Below are positions 8,816 through 16,594 of a stretch of 64,000 bases of DNA, one piece after another; the stretch's first letter is position 1, and every line of letters starts with the position of its first letter. The translations under genes were made by a program, and so were the position numbers. Source of the stretch: Glaciihabitans sp. (GTDB lineage: Bacteria > Actinomycetota > Actinomycetes > Actinomycetales > Microbacteriaceae); contig JAODMF010000004.1 of assembly GCA_025464095.1 (NCBI GenBank), positions 310,001 to 374,000 on the forward strand. Direction: 5' to 3'. Under the pieces are notes generated by a model. The model worked only from the letters and a program-made list of their open reading frames with translations. It did not search any database and was not told the DNA's origin.

Positions 8816-9754
8816 ATGTTCACAGCAGGAAGAGGCCGGCTCGTCGCACTGGGCGCAGTCGTGGTTGGGGCCGTAGTAGCCCTTTCAGGGTGCGCTTCGA
8901 GCAACCCGCTCTCCAACGGAGGCACGAGCGGGTCGACGGGGGCAGCCAAGGCGACGCTCATCGTCGGTTCGCAGGCGTACTACTCCAACGAAATCGTCGC
9001 GGAGATTTACTCCCAGGCTCTCGAGAACGGTGGCTACAAAGTCACCCGCCAGTTCCAGATCGGCCAGCGCGAGGTTTACCTCCCGCAGATCGAGGACGGC
9101 AAGATCGACGTATTCCCCGAGTACGACGGCAGCCTCCTCCAGGCGCTCGATAAGAACGCAAAGGGTGGAACCGCCGACGCGACATATGCGGAGCTGAAGG
9201 CGGCATTGCCGACCAACCTCCGCGTGCTCGACCCGGCGGGAGCGTCCGACCAGAACTCGTGGACGGTCACGCAGGCATTCGCCCAGAAGTACAACCTGAC
9301 GGACCTCGCGTCCCTGAAGAATGTGACCGAGCCGATCACGGTTGGCGGCAACTCAGAGCTGCAGACCCGCCCGTATGGCCCCAAAGCGCTCGAGGCGAAG
9401 TACGGCATCAAGATCGCGGGCTTCAAGGCCGTCCAGGACAGCGCGGGGCCCCTCACCGTTAAGGCTCTCGTCGACGGCAAGATCCAGTTGGCAAATATCT
9501 ACACCGCCGACCCGAACATCAAGTCGAACAACCTGGTCGCGCTCCAGGACCCGGACGGCCTTTTCTTCCCAGACAACGTCGTACCGGTCGTCTCGAAGAA
9601 GGTGGATGCCGGCGCTGCCGCCATCCTGAACAAGGTCAGTGCCGCGCTGACCGCCGCTGACCTGGTCAGCCTTAACTCGGAGAGCGTGAATGACAAGAAG
9701 TCCTCGGCCGATATTGCCAAGGGATTTCTCACGTCGAAGGGTCTCCTGAAGTAA
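8816..9754 (+). CDS. Osmoprotectant-type ABC transporter, substrate-binding lipoprotein
   Basis: A 312-residue extracytoplasmic solute-binding protein of the OpuAC/ProX-OsmF type. It has an N-terminal signal with a lipobox LSGC (Cys near residue 26), so it is anchored to the outer face of the membrane. The mature part carries family features such as LIVGSQAYYSNEIVAEIYSQ and DVFPEYDGS. A ribosome binding site AAGGAA lies before the ATG. Ligand: probably a quaternary ammonium compound, by family. Last gene of the operon; a hairpin follows at 9770. Confidence 0.87.
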   Translation: MFTAGRGRLVALGAVVVGAVVALSGCASSNPLSNGGTSGSTGAAKATLIVGSQAYYSNEIVAEIYSQALENGGYKVTRQFQIGQREVYLPQIEDGKIDVFPEYDGSLLQALDKNAKGGTADATYAELKAALPTNLRVLDPAGASDQNSWTVTQAFAQKYNLTDLASLKNVTEPITVGGNSELQTRPYGPKALEAKYGIKIAGFKAVQDSAGPLTVKALVDGKIQLANIYTADPNIKSNNLVALQDPDGLFFPDNVVPVVSKKVDAGAAAILNKVSAALTAADLVSLNSESVNDKKSSADIAKGFLTSKGLLK

Positions 9755-9769
9755 CGGATCACCATTGAG

Positions 9770-9802
9770 CGAGGCTCGGGACCCTAGGGCTCCCGGGCCT
9801 CG
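9770..9802. terminator. Stem-loop between convergent genes
   Basis: CGAGGC-t-CGGGA pairs with TCCCG-g-GCCTCG around a 9-nt loop, in the 29-bp gap between the solute-binding protein and the convergent DedA gene. It overlaps the last codons of the DedA gene. It could terminate both transcripts, though no strong T-run follows. Confidence 0.5.
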
Positions 9803-10458
9803 TTCGGCGTTTCTGCGTCGGCGACGCTCATGTGCCGCGCCTCTCGCCGTTCGAGCAGCTTCTTGCCGACCAGGGCGAGGACGGCGAAAACCACGACAAT
9901 GCCAACAAAGATGAATCCCGCGAAACTGAGTTGCCCGGAGAGCTGGCGAAAGCTGCCGCCCGCGAACGTGCCGACCGAGACGTAGGCGAAAGCCCACAGC
10001 ACGCACGCGGGGACCGTCCACGCCATGAACGTCCGGTAGCGCATCGGGCTGGTACCCACCGTCACGGGGACCACGGAGTGCAAAACCGGCAGGAAACGCG
10101 AGATAAAAACCGCGATGCCGCCCCGGCGGGCCAGGTAATTCTCGGCGCGATCCCAGTTCTTCTCGCCGATGCGCCGACCCAGGCGAGAATGCCGGATGCG
10201 CGGGCCAAAGTAGCGGCCGAGGGCGAAGCCGACCGACTCGCCGCCGAGCGATCCCACGATCACCGCCGCGACCAGCGCGAAGTACTGGAGCGGCCCCACC
10301 ACCCCACTGCTTGCAACGAGCACGATGGTGTCCCCGGGGGCGATCACCCCCAGAAACAGTGACGTCTCGCAGAACATACCGACCATGGCGATCAGCGTGC
10401 GCAGCAGCGGGTCCACGGACTGCACCGTCGTGAGGATCCAGCTGAGAACGTCGTTCAC
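9784..10458 (-). CDS. DedA family membrane protein
   Basis: A 224-residue protein of the DedA/SNARE-associated (VTT) family, related to undecaprenyl-phosphate and lipid flippases. The family features are the re-entrant motif FLGVIAPGDTIVLVASSGVV near residues 36-55, GRYFGPRI, and FISRFLPVLHSVVPVTVG near residue 115-130 with the conserved Arg. Several membrane helices; an Arg/Lys-rich C-terminus faces the cytoplasm. Start is GTG at 10458, with a TAGGCT box seven bases upstream, which suggests a leaderless message. Confidence 0.88.
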   Translation of the reverse strand: MNDVLSWILTTVQSVDPLLRTLIAMVGMFCETSLFLGVIAPGDTIVLVASSGVVGPLQYFALVAAVIVGSLGGESVGFALGRYFGPRIRHSRLGRRIGEKNWDRAENYLARRGGIAVFISRFLPVLHSVVPVTVGTSPMRYRTFMAWTVPACVLWAFAYVSVGTFAGGSFRQLSGQLSFAGFIFVGIVVVFAVLALVGKKLLERREARHMSVADAETPNEAREP

Positions 10459-10472
10459 GCCAGCGAGCCTAC

Positions 10473-11255
10473 TCAGAGCGGCTTACGGAGCGCCTCAAGT
10501 CGTGCTCGCCACATCCCCAGCCGGCCGGGAAGTTCGCTGAGTTCGGGTCCGTCCACCCAGTGAGTGACGATGCGGATGCCGTGAAGCGCGTTGAGCGCCC
10601 AGAGTTCGACGCCATCCAGCTCGGATGGGGTGACCGCCTCCTCGAAAGTGTCGATGCCGAGCGCCCGGGCAAGCGCGAGCACGCTGCGCACGGTGACGCT
10701 GTCGATGCGGTCGAACTCCGCGGGAGGACCGCACAGGATGTCGCCCCGCCACCAGAGGAGGCAGGTTGTCGTCCCCTCCGCCACATATGCGTCATCGGCA
10801 AGGAGCACGCCCTCGCCCGCGCCGAGTGGCTGGACCGCGGAGCGCGCCCGCAGCATCCGTTCCAGGTCGGGTCCTTTCACGGTCGGCTCGGTGCGTGGAT
10901 CCGGGCCTACGTGTGTCGCGACGACGACCGAGCGGTCGAGTCGAGGTGCGCTGCGAAGGCGGAACACGAGCAGCGGTGAACCTGTCACTCGGCGTTGGAG
11001 CTCGACCCGCGGAAACCACGACTCCTCCCCGGGGATGAGCGCAATCGCCGCCTCCCAGAAGGCGTCGAGCTCGACGCGCTCGACCACCGCGGACGCGGTC
11101 GCGAAGAACCGCTCGCGGTGCAACCCGATCGCACGCACCGCGCCATCCACGACCAGCCACGAGTCGGCGGCGACAATCGCCACATCCGTCATATCGCAGT
11201 AGTCGAGCGGCAACAGGGCGCCCTCGTGCCAGCGGTAAATGCTGCTCACACTCAT
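10473..11255 (-). CDS. pabC: Aminotransferase class IV, aminodeoxychorismate lyase
   Basis: A 260-residue PLP enzyme of fold type IV. It probably releases pyruvate from 4-amino-4-deoxychorismate to give p-aminobenzoate for folate. The PLP lysine is likely the one in EPTVKGPDLERM, and the conserved acidic stretch VAEGTTTCLLWW precedes the cofactor phosphate site. The assignment rests on the divergent pabB next door; alone it could be another class IV aminotransferase. Start ATG at 11255; the frame upstream overlaps pabB and is not coding. Confidence 0.8.
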   Translation of the reverse strand: MSVSSIYRWHEGALLPLDYCDMTDVAIVAADSWLVVDGAVRAIGLHRERFFATASAVVERVELDAFWEAAIALIPGEESWFPRVELQRRVTGSPLLVFRLRSAPRLDRSVVVATHVGPDPRTEPTVKGPDLERMLRARSAVQPLGAGEGVLLADDAYVAEGTTTCLLWWRGDILCGPPAEFDRIDSVTVRSVLALARALGIDTFEEAVTPSELDGVELWALNALHGIRIVTHWVDGPELSELPGRLGMWRARLEALRKPL

Positions 11256-11267
11256 AGGCTTAGGGTA
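11255..11267. promoter_or_regulatory. Divergent leaderless promoter pair of pabC and pabB
   Basis: The start codons of pabC (reverse) and pabB (forward) are 11 bp apart. TAGGCT at 11255-11260 lies six bases before the pabB ATG, and on the other strand TACCCT (11262-11267) lies six bases before the pabC ATG. Each -10 box therefore includes one base of the opposite gene's start codon. There is no room for 5' leaders or ribosome binding sites. Confidence 0.6.
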
Positions 11268-12586
11268 TGGCTCCCCGAGTGCTGCGGCACGCGCTCGACG
11301 AGTGGGTCGATCCGGCTGTGGCTCACGCGCTGTTGATCGGTGATCGCGAGGACTCGGTCTGGCTCGACAGCGGGCGTGGAGCGACCTCCGGTCGCAGCTA
11401 CCTGGGACTTGCGAGCCGGGTGGTGACGACGGAGACGATCGATGGCTCAATGCTCGAGTTTCTCCGCGACGAGCTGCGGCACACGAGGGTCGCCGCGGGC
11501 GAGGGCTTTCAGCTGGGCTGGGTTGGCTGGCTCGGGTATGAACTGCGGTTCGAATTGCTCGGCCAGGTTCGAAACCGGCGGGCACGGCATCCGGATGCCG
11601 CGTTCCTCTACCTCGACCGCGTCGTCGAGTTCGACCACGCCAGCGCGACCGTCACCCTGCTGGCCCTTGGCGAGGAGTGGACGCCCGAACTGGCGGGATG
11701 GCGCGACGCCACGATCGCCCGACTGCGGGGCAGCGCCGCATTGCCCGTCGGCTTCGACGTTGATGCCCGGCCGACCTGGTCAGCCACCGATGGCGAGTAT
11801 CTCGCGGAGGTCGAGTCGTGCATCCGTGCGATCACCGACGGCGACGCCTACCAGCTCTGCCTCACCAATGAGGTGACCGTCGCTGCCGCTGTAGACCCGG
11901 TCGCGACCTACCGCGCGCTGCGCGAGGCCAGCCCGAGCCACCACGGCGGCCTGCTGCGGATCGGGGGAGTGGCGCTGCTCAGCTCTTCACCCGAGGTGTT
12001 CCTCACGGTGTCGCCGACCGGAGAGATCGAGTCCCGCCCGATCAAGGGCACCCGTCGCCGCGGACAAAACGCGGACGAGGATGCGGCGCTGCGGCTCGAA
12101 CTCGAGCTCAGCGACAAGGAGCGCGCCGAGAACCTGATGATCGTCGATCTGATGCGCAACGACATCGGGCGGGTCAGCGAGGTGGGCAGCGTCTCGGTGC
12201 CGTCACTGCTGGAGGTCGAAAGTTACGCGCAGGTGCACCAGCTGGTGAGCACGGTGCGTGGCCAACTCCTGCCGGGGCTGGTTGCGGTGGACGCCGTCGC
12301 ATCCTGCTTTCCGGCCGGCTCGATGACCGGAGCGCCCAAGTACAGCGCAACGCGGCTGCTGGATGAGCTCGAGCAGCGCCCGCGCGGGCTGTACTCGGGC
12401 GCATTCGGCTACTTCGGGCTGGACGGACGCGTCGACCTGGCCGTCGTCATCCGAAGCATCGTCGTGGAGGCAGAGGGCGCGACAATCGGGTCGGGGGGCG
12501 GTATCACTGCCCTCAGCGATCCGGCGTTCGAACTCGACGAGGTGAAGCTGAAGGCTGCGGCGCTGCTCGCATCCCTGCGCGGTTAG
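11267..12586 (+). CDS. pabB: Aminodeoxychorismate synthase component I
   Basis: A 439-residue chorismate-binding enzyme. It converts chorismate plus ammonia to 4-amino-4-deoxychorismate. The C-terminal chorismate-binding domain shows SRPIKGTRRRG near 253, DLMRNDIGRVSEVGSV near 303, and the PAGSMTGAPKYSA and GGGITALSDP motifs. The PIKGT motif with Lys is typical of PabB rather than of anthranilate synthase. No glutamine amidotransferase domain is fused. With pabC it supplies p-aminobenzoate for folate. Start ATG at 11267, leaderless. Confidence 0.87.
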   Translation: MAPRVLRHALDEWVDPAVAHALLIGDREDSVWLDSGRGATSGRSYLGLASRVVTTETIDGSMLEFLRDELRHTRVAAGEGFQLGWVGWLGYELRFELLGQVRNRRARHPDAAFLYLDRVVEFDHASATVTLLALGEEWTPELAGWRDATIARLRGSAALPVGFDVDARPTWSATDGEYLAEVESCIRAITDGDAYQLCLTNEVTVAAAVDPVATYRALREASPSHHGGLLRIGGVALLSSSPEVFLTVSPTGEIESRPIKGTRRRGQNADEDAALRLELELSDKERAENLMIVDLMRNDIGRVSEVGSVSVPSLLEVESYAQVHQLVSTVRGQLLPGLVAVDAVASCFPAGSMTGAPKYSATRLLDELEQRPRGLYSGAFGYFGLDGRVDLAVVIRSIVVEAEGATIGSGGGITALSDPAFELDEVKLKAAALLASLRG

Positions 12587-13307
12587 CTGTCCCCGGGCGT
12601 GGCGGGCGCGGGTGTTGCGCAGGTCTCGCGGCGGGAGTTATGGCGCGGGTGGCGGGAGTTGTGGGGCCCTACGGGGCGTGCGGCGGGAGTTGTGGCGCGT
12701 GGCGACGGGAGTTGTGGGGCCTCACGGCGCGTGCGGCGGGAGTTGTGGCGCTGTTGGCAGGAGACACGGCGCGTGCGGCGGGGGTTGTGGCGGGAGCGGC
12801 GGGGGTTCCGGCGCTTGGCGGCGGGAGACACGTTTTGGTGGCGGGGGTTGTGGCGCTTGTGGCGGGAGCAATGTGCTGGTGGCGGGAGCCTAGGCTCCCG
12901 CCATCACAACATTTCCCCCGCCGCCTCGAACTGCCGCCATCTCGAGCCCCGGCCATCACAACATTTCCCCCGCGGCCTCGAACTGCGGTCATCTCGAGCC
13001 CCCGCCGTCACGACGTTTCCCCCGCCGCCTCGGAGTGCGGCTACCTCAACCGCCGCAACCTCGACCTGCGGCAGTCTCGAACCCGGCCACCCTCGAACCC
13101 GGCCACCCTCGAACCCGGCCACCCCCGACCGGCCACCCCCGAACCTCCGGCCACCTCGAACTGCGGCCACCCCCACCCAACCCCACCCAACCCCACACAC
13201 CTCCATCACCACAGACACGGTTTAGTAGGCTTTTGCGCGGACAACTCCCGGCAATATTTGCGCGGCCGCTCGGGTTGATGTTGTCGTAACCCAAGAATGG
13301 ATGTTCC
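12587..13307. repeat. Non-coding tract of strand-asymmetric repeats with central palindrome
   Basis: No convincing gene in these 720 bp; frames that stay open are artefacts of the repeats. The left part (12600-12880) repeats a G-rich unit around CGGGAGTTGTGG. A perfect 22-bp palindrome lies at 12881-12902. The right part has a 52-bp tandem unit beginning CATCACAAC at 12902, 12954 and 13006 (the last degenerate), then a 16-bp unit AACCCGGCCACCCTCG repeated about three times near 13080-13127. The final 80 bp before leuS probably contain its promoter. Confidence 0.7.
12881..12902. repeat. Perfect 22-bp palindrome
   Basis: The half-site is GGCGGGAGCCT and its exact reverse complement follows. 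It lies where G-rich repeats on the left switch to C-rich repeats on the right, and could act as a transcript-end hairpin for pabB, although it is 295 bp from its stop. Confidence 0.6.
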
Positions 13308-15878
13308 GTGCCAGACGAGTACCCCCGCCAGAGCCCCGAGGTTTCCGAGTACGACCACGAGCGACTCCAGGCGAAATGGCTTCCGATCTGGGACAGGCTG
13401 GCACCGTTCCGCAGCGACGACCCGGCCGACAAGCGCCCGCGCAAGTACATCATGGACATGTTCTCTTACCCGTCCGGCGACCTGCACATGGGCCATGCCG
13501 AGGCGTACGCGCTGGCGGATGTCGTCGCCCGCTACTGGCGCCTGCAGGGCTTCAACGTCCTGCACCCGATCGGCTGGGACTCCTTCGGCCTGCCCGCTGA
13601 GAACGCAGCGATCAAGCGAGGGGTCGACCCGCGCGAGTGGACTTACTCAAACATCGCGCAGCAGTCCGCGTCGATGAAGCGGTACGCGACATCCGTCGAC
13701 TGGACGCGGGAGATCGCGACCAGCGACCCCGAGTACTACAAGTGGAACCAGTGGCTGTTCCTGAAGCTGTACGAGAAGGGCCTCGCCTACCGCAAGGAGA
13801 GCTGGGTCAACTGGGACCCGGTGGACCAGACCGTTCTCGCCAATGAGCAGGTGCTTCCGGATGGCACGTCCGACCGGTCCGGCGCCGTGGTCGTCAAGAA
13901 GAAGCTCACGCAGTGGTATTTCAAGATCACCGACTACGCAGACCGCCTGCTCGATGACCTCAACCAGCTTGAGGGATCATGGCCGAGCAAGGTGCTGGCG
14001 ATGCAGCGCAACTGGATCGGCCGCTCGGTTGGTGCCGATGTCGACTTCGTCATTGAGGGTCGCGACGAGAAAATCAGCGTCTTCACGACCCGACCCGACA
14101 CCCTCTACGGCGCAACTTTCATGGTGGTTGCTCCGGACTCCGAACTCGCCGCCGAACTCGCGGCGGGGTCGACGCCCGAGGTGCAGTCCGCCTTCGCCGA
14201 CTACCTGGTGCTCGCGCAGAAGAACACCGAGATCGAACGACAGGATGCAACGCGCGAGAAGACCGGCGTGCCGCTGGAGCGATTTGCGATCAACCCGGTC
14301 ACCGGGGAGCGCATCCCGATCTGGGCTGCCGACTACGTGCTGGCCGACTACGGCCACGGCGCCGTCATGGCCGTGCCCGCACACGACCAGCGCGACCTCG
14401 ACTTCGCCCGCAAGTTCGGCCTGCCAGTGAGGGTCGTCGTCGACACGAACGCGCCCGTCACGGGTGCAATCCCGGTGTTAGAGCTGGATGAGGACGGCCA
14501 GGCGATCCTGCCCGAAGACCTGCCGCCGCTCGACCCCGCACACACCGGCAAAGCGCTCGCGGGCCCCGGCCGGATGATCAACTCCGGTCCGCTTGACGGC
14601 CTCAACAAGCAGAACGCGATCACGAAAGTCATCGAGCAGCTGGAGGCCGCCGGCACCGGCCGCGCGTCCAAGACCTATCGCCTGCGTGACTGGCTTATCT
14701 CCCGCCAGCGCTACTGGGGAACGCCCATCCCGATCATTCACGGCTCGGATGGCGCGCTGCTTCCGGTTTCCGAGGACCAGCTGCCAATCCAGCTTCCGAC
14801 GACCGAGGGGCTCGACCTGCAGCCGAAGGGCCAGTCTCCGCTGGGTGCGGCCGAGGACTGGGTGAACGTGCCTGACCCGCGCGACGGCAGCCCGGCCCTC
14901 CGCGACCCCGACACGATGGACACCTTCGTCGACAGCTCGTGGTACTTCCTGCGCTTCCTCAACCCGCACGACGACACCCGCGCATTCGACCCCGGCGAGG
15001 TCGACAAATGGGCACCCGTCGACCAGTACGTCGGCGGCGTCGAGCACGCCATCCTGCATTTGCTCTACGCGCGATTCATCACGAAGGTACTGTTCGATCT
15101 CGGTTATGTAAGCTTCACCGAGCCCTTCACGTCGCTGCTCAACCAGGGAATGGTGCTGTCGGGCGGCTCGAAGATGTCGAAGAGCAAGGGCGGAGTGAAT
15201 CTCGGCGACGAGATCAACGCCCACGGAGTGGATGCGATCCGTCTCACCATGGTGTTTGCCGGACCGCCGGAGGACGACATCAACTGGGAGGATGTCTCCC
15301 CGGCTGGATCAGCAAAATTCCTGGCGCGTGCGTTGCGCATTGCAGCGGATGTCTCGAGCCTGCCGGAGGTCGAGTGGAAGTCCGGCGACGTCGCGCTTCG
15401 CCGCCAGACGCATCGCCTGCTCGCGGACGTGCCCGGCCTCGTGGAGTCGTTCAAGTTCAATGTCGTCGTGGCTCGCCTGATGGAGCTCGTGAATGTCACG
15501 CGCAAGACCATTGACTCCGGCGCGGGTCCTGCGGATGCCGCGGTGCGCGAGGCCGCGGAGGTGATCGCGGTTGCGCTCAGCATGTTTGCTCCGTACACGG
15601 CGGAGGAGATGTGGGAAAAACTGGGGTACCAGCCCACCGTGGCGCTTGCGAGCTGGCGAAAGGCCGATCCGACCCTGCTGGTCGAGGACTCGGTGACCGC
15701 AATCATCCAGATCGACGGAAAAGTGCGAGACCGCCTGACGGTCTCGCCGAAGATCGGTTCCGACGAACTGGAGAATCTGGCCCGGTCATCCGCCGCCATT
15801 GTCCGGTCGCTGGGGGACAAGGAGATCGCAACAGTGATCGTCCGCGCGCCCCGCCTGGTCAACATCGCGACGAAGTAG
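13308..15878 (+). CDS. leuS: Leucyl-tRNA synthetase
   Basis: An 856-residue class Ia aminoacyl-tRNA synthetase charging tRNA-Leu. The HIGH-type motif is [10 protein letters not shown] (near residues 62-71) and the KMSKS loop is [10 protein letters not shown] (near 622-631). Between them is the CP1 editing domain with [18 protein letters not shown]. The C-terminus has the anticodon-binding helical domain and the small C-terminal domain ([12 protein letters not shown]). The length is normal. GTG at 13308 is the likely start, since translation from there gives the usual N-terminus; the ribosome binding site is weak. Confidence 0.95.
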   Translation: MPDEYPRQSPEVSEYDHERLQAKWLPIWDRLAPFRSDDPADKRPRKYIMDMFSYPSGDLHMGHAEAYALADVVARYWRLQGFNVLHPIGWDSFGLPAENAAIKRGVDPREWTYSNIAQQSASMKRYATSVDWTREIATSDPEYYKWNQWLFLKLYEKGLAYRKESWVNWDPVDQTVLANEQVLPDGTSDRSGAVVVKKKLTQWYFKITDYADRLLDDLNQLEGSWPSKVLAMQRNWIGRSVGADVDFVIEGRDEKISVFTTRPDTLYGATFMVVAPDSELAAELAAGSTPEVQSAFADYLVLAQKNTEIERQDATREKTGVPLERFAINPVTGERIPIWAADYVLADYGHGAVMAVPAHDQRDLDFARKFGLPVRVVVDTNAPVTGAIPVLELDEDGQAILPEDLPPLDPAHTGKALAGPGRMINSGPLDGLNKQNAITKVIEQLEAAGTGRASKTYRLRDWLISRQRYWGTPIPIIHGSDGALLPVSEDQLPIQLPTTEGLDLQPKGQSPLGAAEDWVNVPDPRDGSPALRDPDTMDTFVDSSWYFLRFLNPHDDTRAFDPGEVDKWAPVDQYVGGVEHAILHLLYARFITKVLFDLGYVSFTEPFTSLLNQGMVLSGGSKMSKSKGGVNLGDEINAHGVDAIRLTMVFAGPPEDDINWEDVSPAGSAKFLARALRIAADVSSLPEVEWKSGDVALRRQTHRLLADVPGLVESFKFNVVVARLMELVNVTRKTIDSGAGPADAAVREAAEVIAVALSMFAPYTAEEMWEKLGYQPTVALASWRKADPTLLVEDSVTAIIQIDGKVRDRLTVSPKIGSDELENLARSSAAIVRSLGDKEIATVIVRAPRLVNIATK

Positions 15879-15973
15879 CACCTGCGGCCGCGGAGGTTCT
15901 CCTTCCCAGCCCCTGCCCCAGGCGACGGCGCCACAGGTTTGACCCGCCCCGCCCATGGCGAGTCTCGGCTGGA

Positions 15974-15979
15974 TAGTTT
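15974..15979 (+). promoter_or_regulatory. Leaderless -10 box (TAGTTT) of comEA
   Basis: TAGTTT is followed by six bases and then the GTG start at 15986. An ATG two bases earlier is followed at once by TGA, so only the GTG can be used. Confidence 0.5.
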
Positions 15980-15985
15980 CGCCAT

Positions 15986-16594
15986 GTGACTCCACCGACC
16001 CTCCGCCCGGCACGCTCGACGCTGCGTGTCACGATCGGGGCGGGCATCGTGCTGGTGTTGCTCGGGCTTGCCGTGGCGGTACTGGTGGCGGCGCTGGCGC
16101 CGCACGGCTCGAGTGGTTCGGTGGTGCGGTCGACCGCGGCGCCCGCGAATACAGCGCCGCCGGCGGACACCATGCTCGTGATTCACGTGCTCGGAGAGGT
16201 GCGCAGGCCAGGCCTCTACCAATTGCACGCCGGCGACCGCGTCATTGACGCCGTCGCGCTCGCCGGCGGCTTCACCGGCCGCGCCGACCAGAACCAGCTC
16301 AATCTGGCCCGGCTGGTGAGCGACGGTGAGCAACTCGTGATCGAACGCCGGGGCGCCACGGCGACCGTTCCCGGCAAAACCGGGGCGGCATCCACCACCG
16401 GTGCCAGGGTCAGCATCAATACCGGTACCGCAGCCGAACTCGAGACCCTTCCTCGGGTCGGCCCTGCCCTGGCCCAGCGCATCATCGACTGGCGCACAGC
16501 GAACGGCAGGTTCTCGTCGATCGATGACCTGTTGAACGTCAGCGGAATCGGAGAGAAGACCCTGGCTGGCTTTCGCGCCCAGGTGACGCTGTGA
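15986..16594 (+). CDS. comEA: ComEA-like DNA-binding competence protein
   Basis: A 202-residue membrane-anchored DNA receptor of the DNA uptake machinery. One membrane helix at about residues 13-37; an SLBB-type domain (MLVIHVLGEVRRPGLYQLHAG) around 60-120; a C-terminal helix-hairpin-helix pair (SINTGTAAELETLPRVGPAL, then LLNVSGIGEKTL) that binds DNA without sequence preference. GTG start with a leaderless promoter. It overlaps comEC by four bases, so the two are coupled. Confidence 0.9.
   Translation: MTPPTLRPARSTLRVTIGAGIVLVLLGLAVAVLVAALAPHGSSGSVVRSTAAPANTAPPADTMLVIHVLGEVRRPGLYQLHAGDRVIDAVALAGGFTGRADQNQLNLARLVSDGEQLVIERRGATATVPGKTGAASTTGARVSINTGTAAELETLPRVGPALAQRIIDWRTANGRFSSIDDLLNVSGIGEKTLAGFRAQVTL

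Noticed and set aside
12599-13278. Several overlapping open frames of 60-210 codons on both strands
   Set aside because: They consist of low-complexity Gly/Ala/Arg or Pro/Thr sequence produced by the short DNA repeats, are open in many frames at once and match no family.
13220-13307. T-box riboswitch upstream of leuS
   Set aside because: The 80-bp upstream of leuS shows no T-box sequence or specifier stem-loop that could be recognised by eye.
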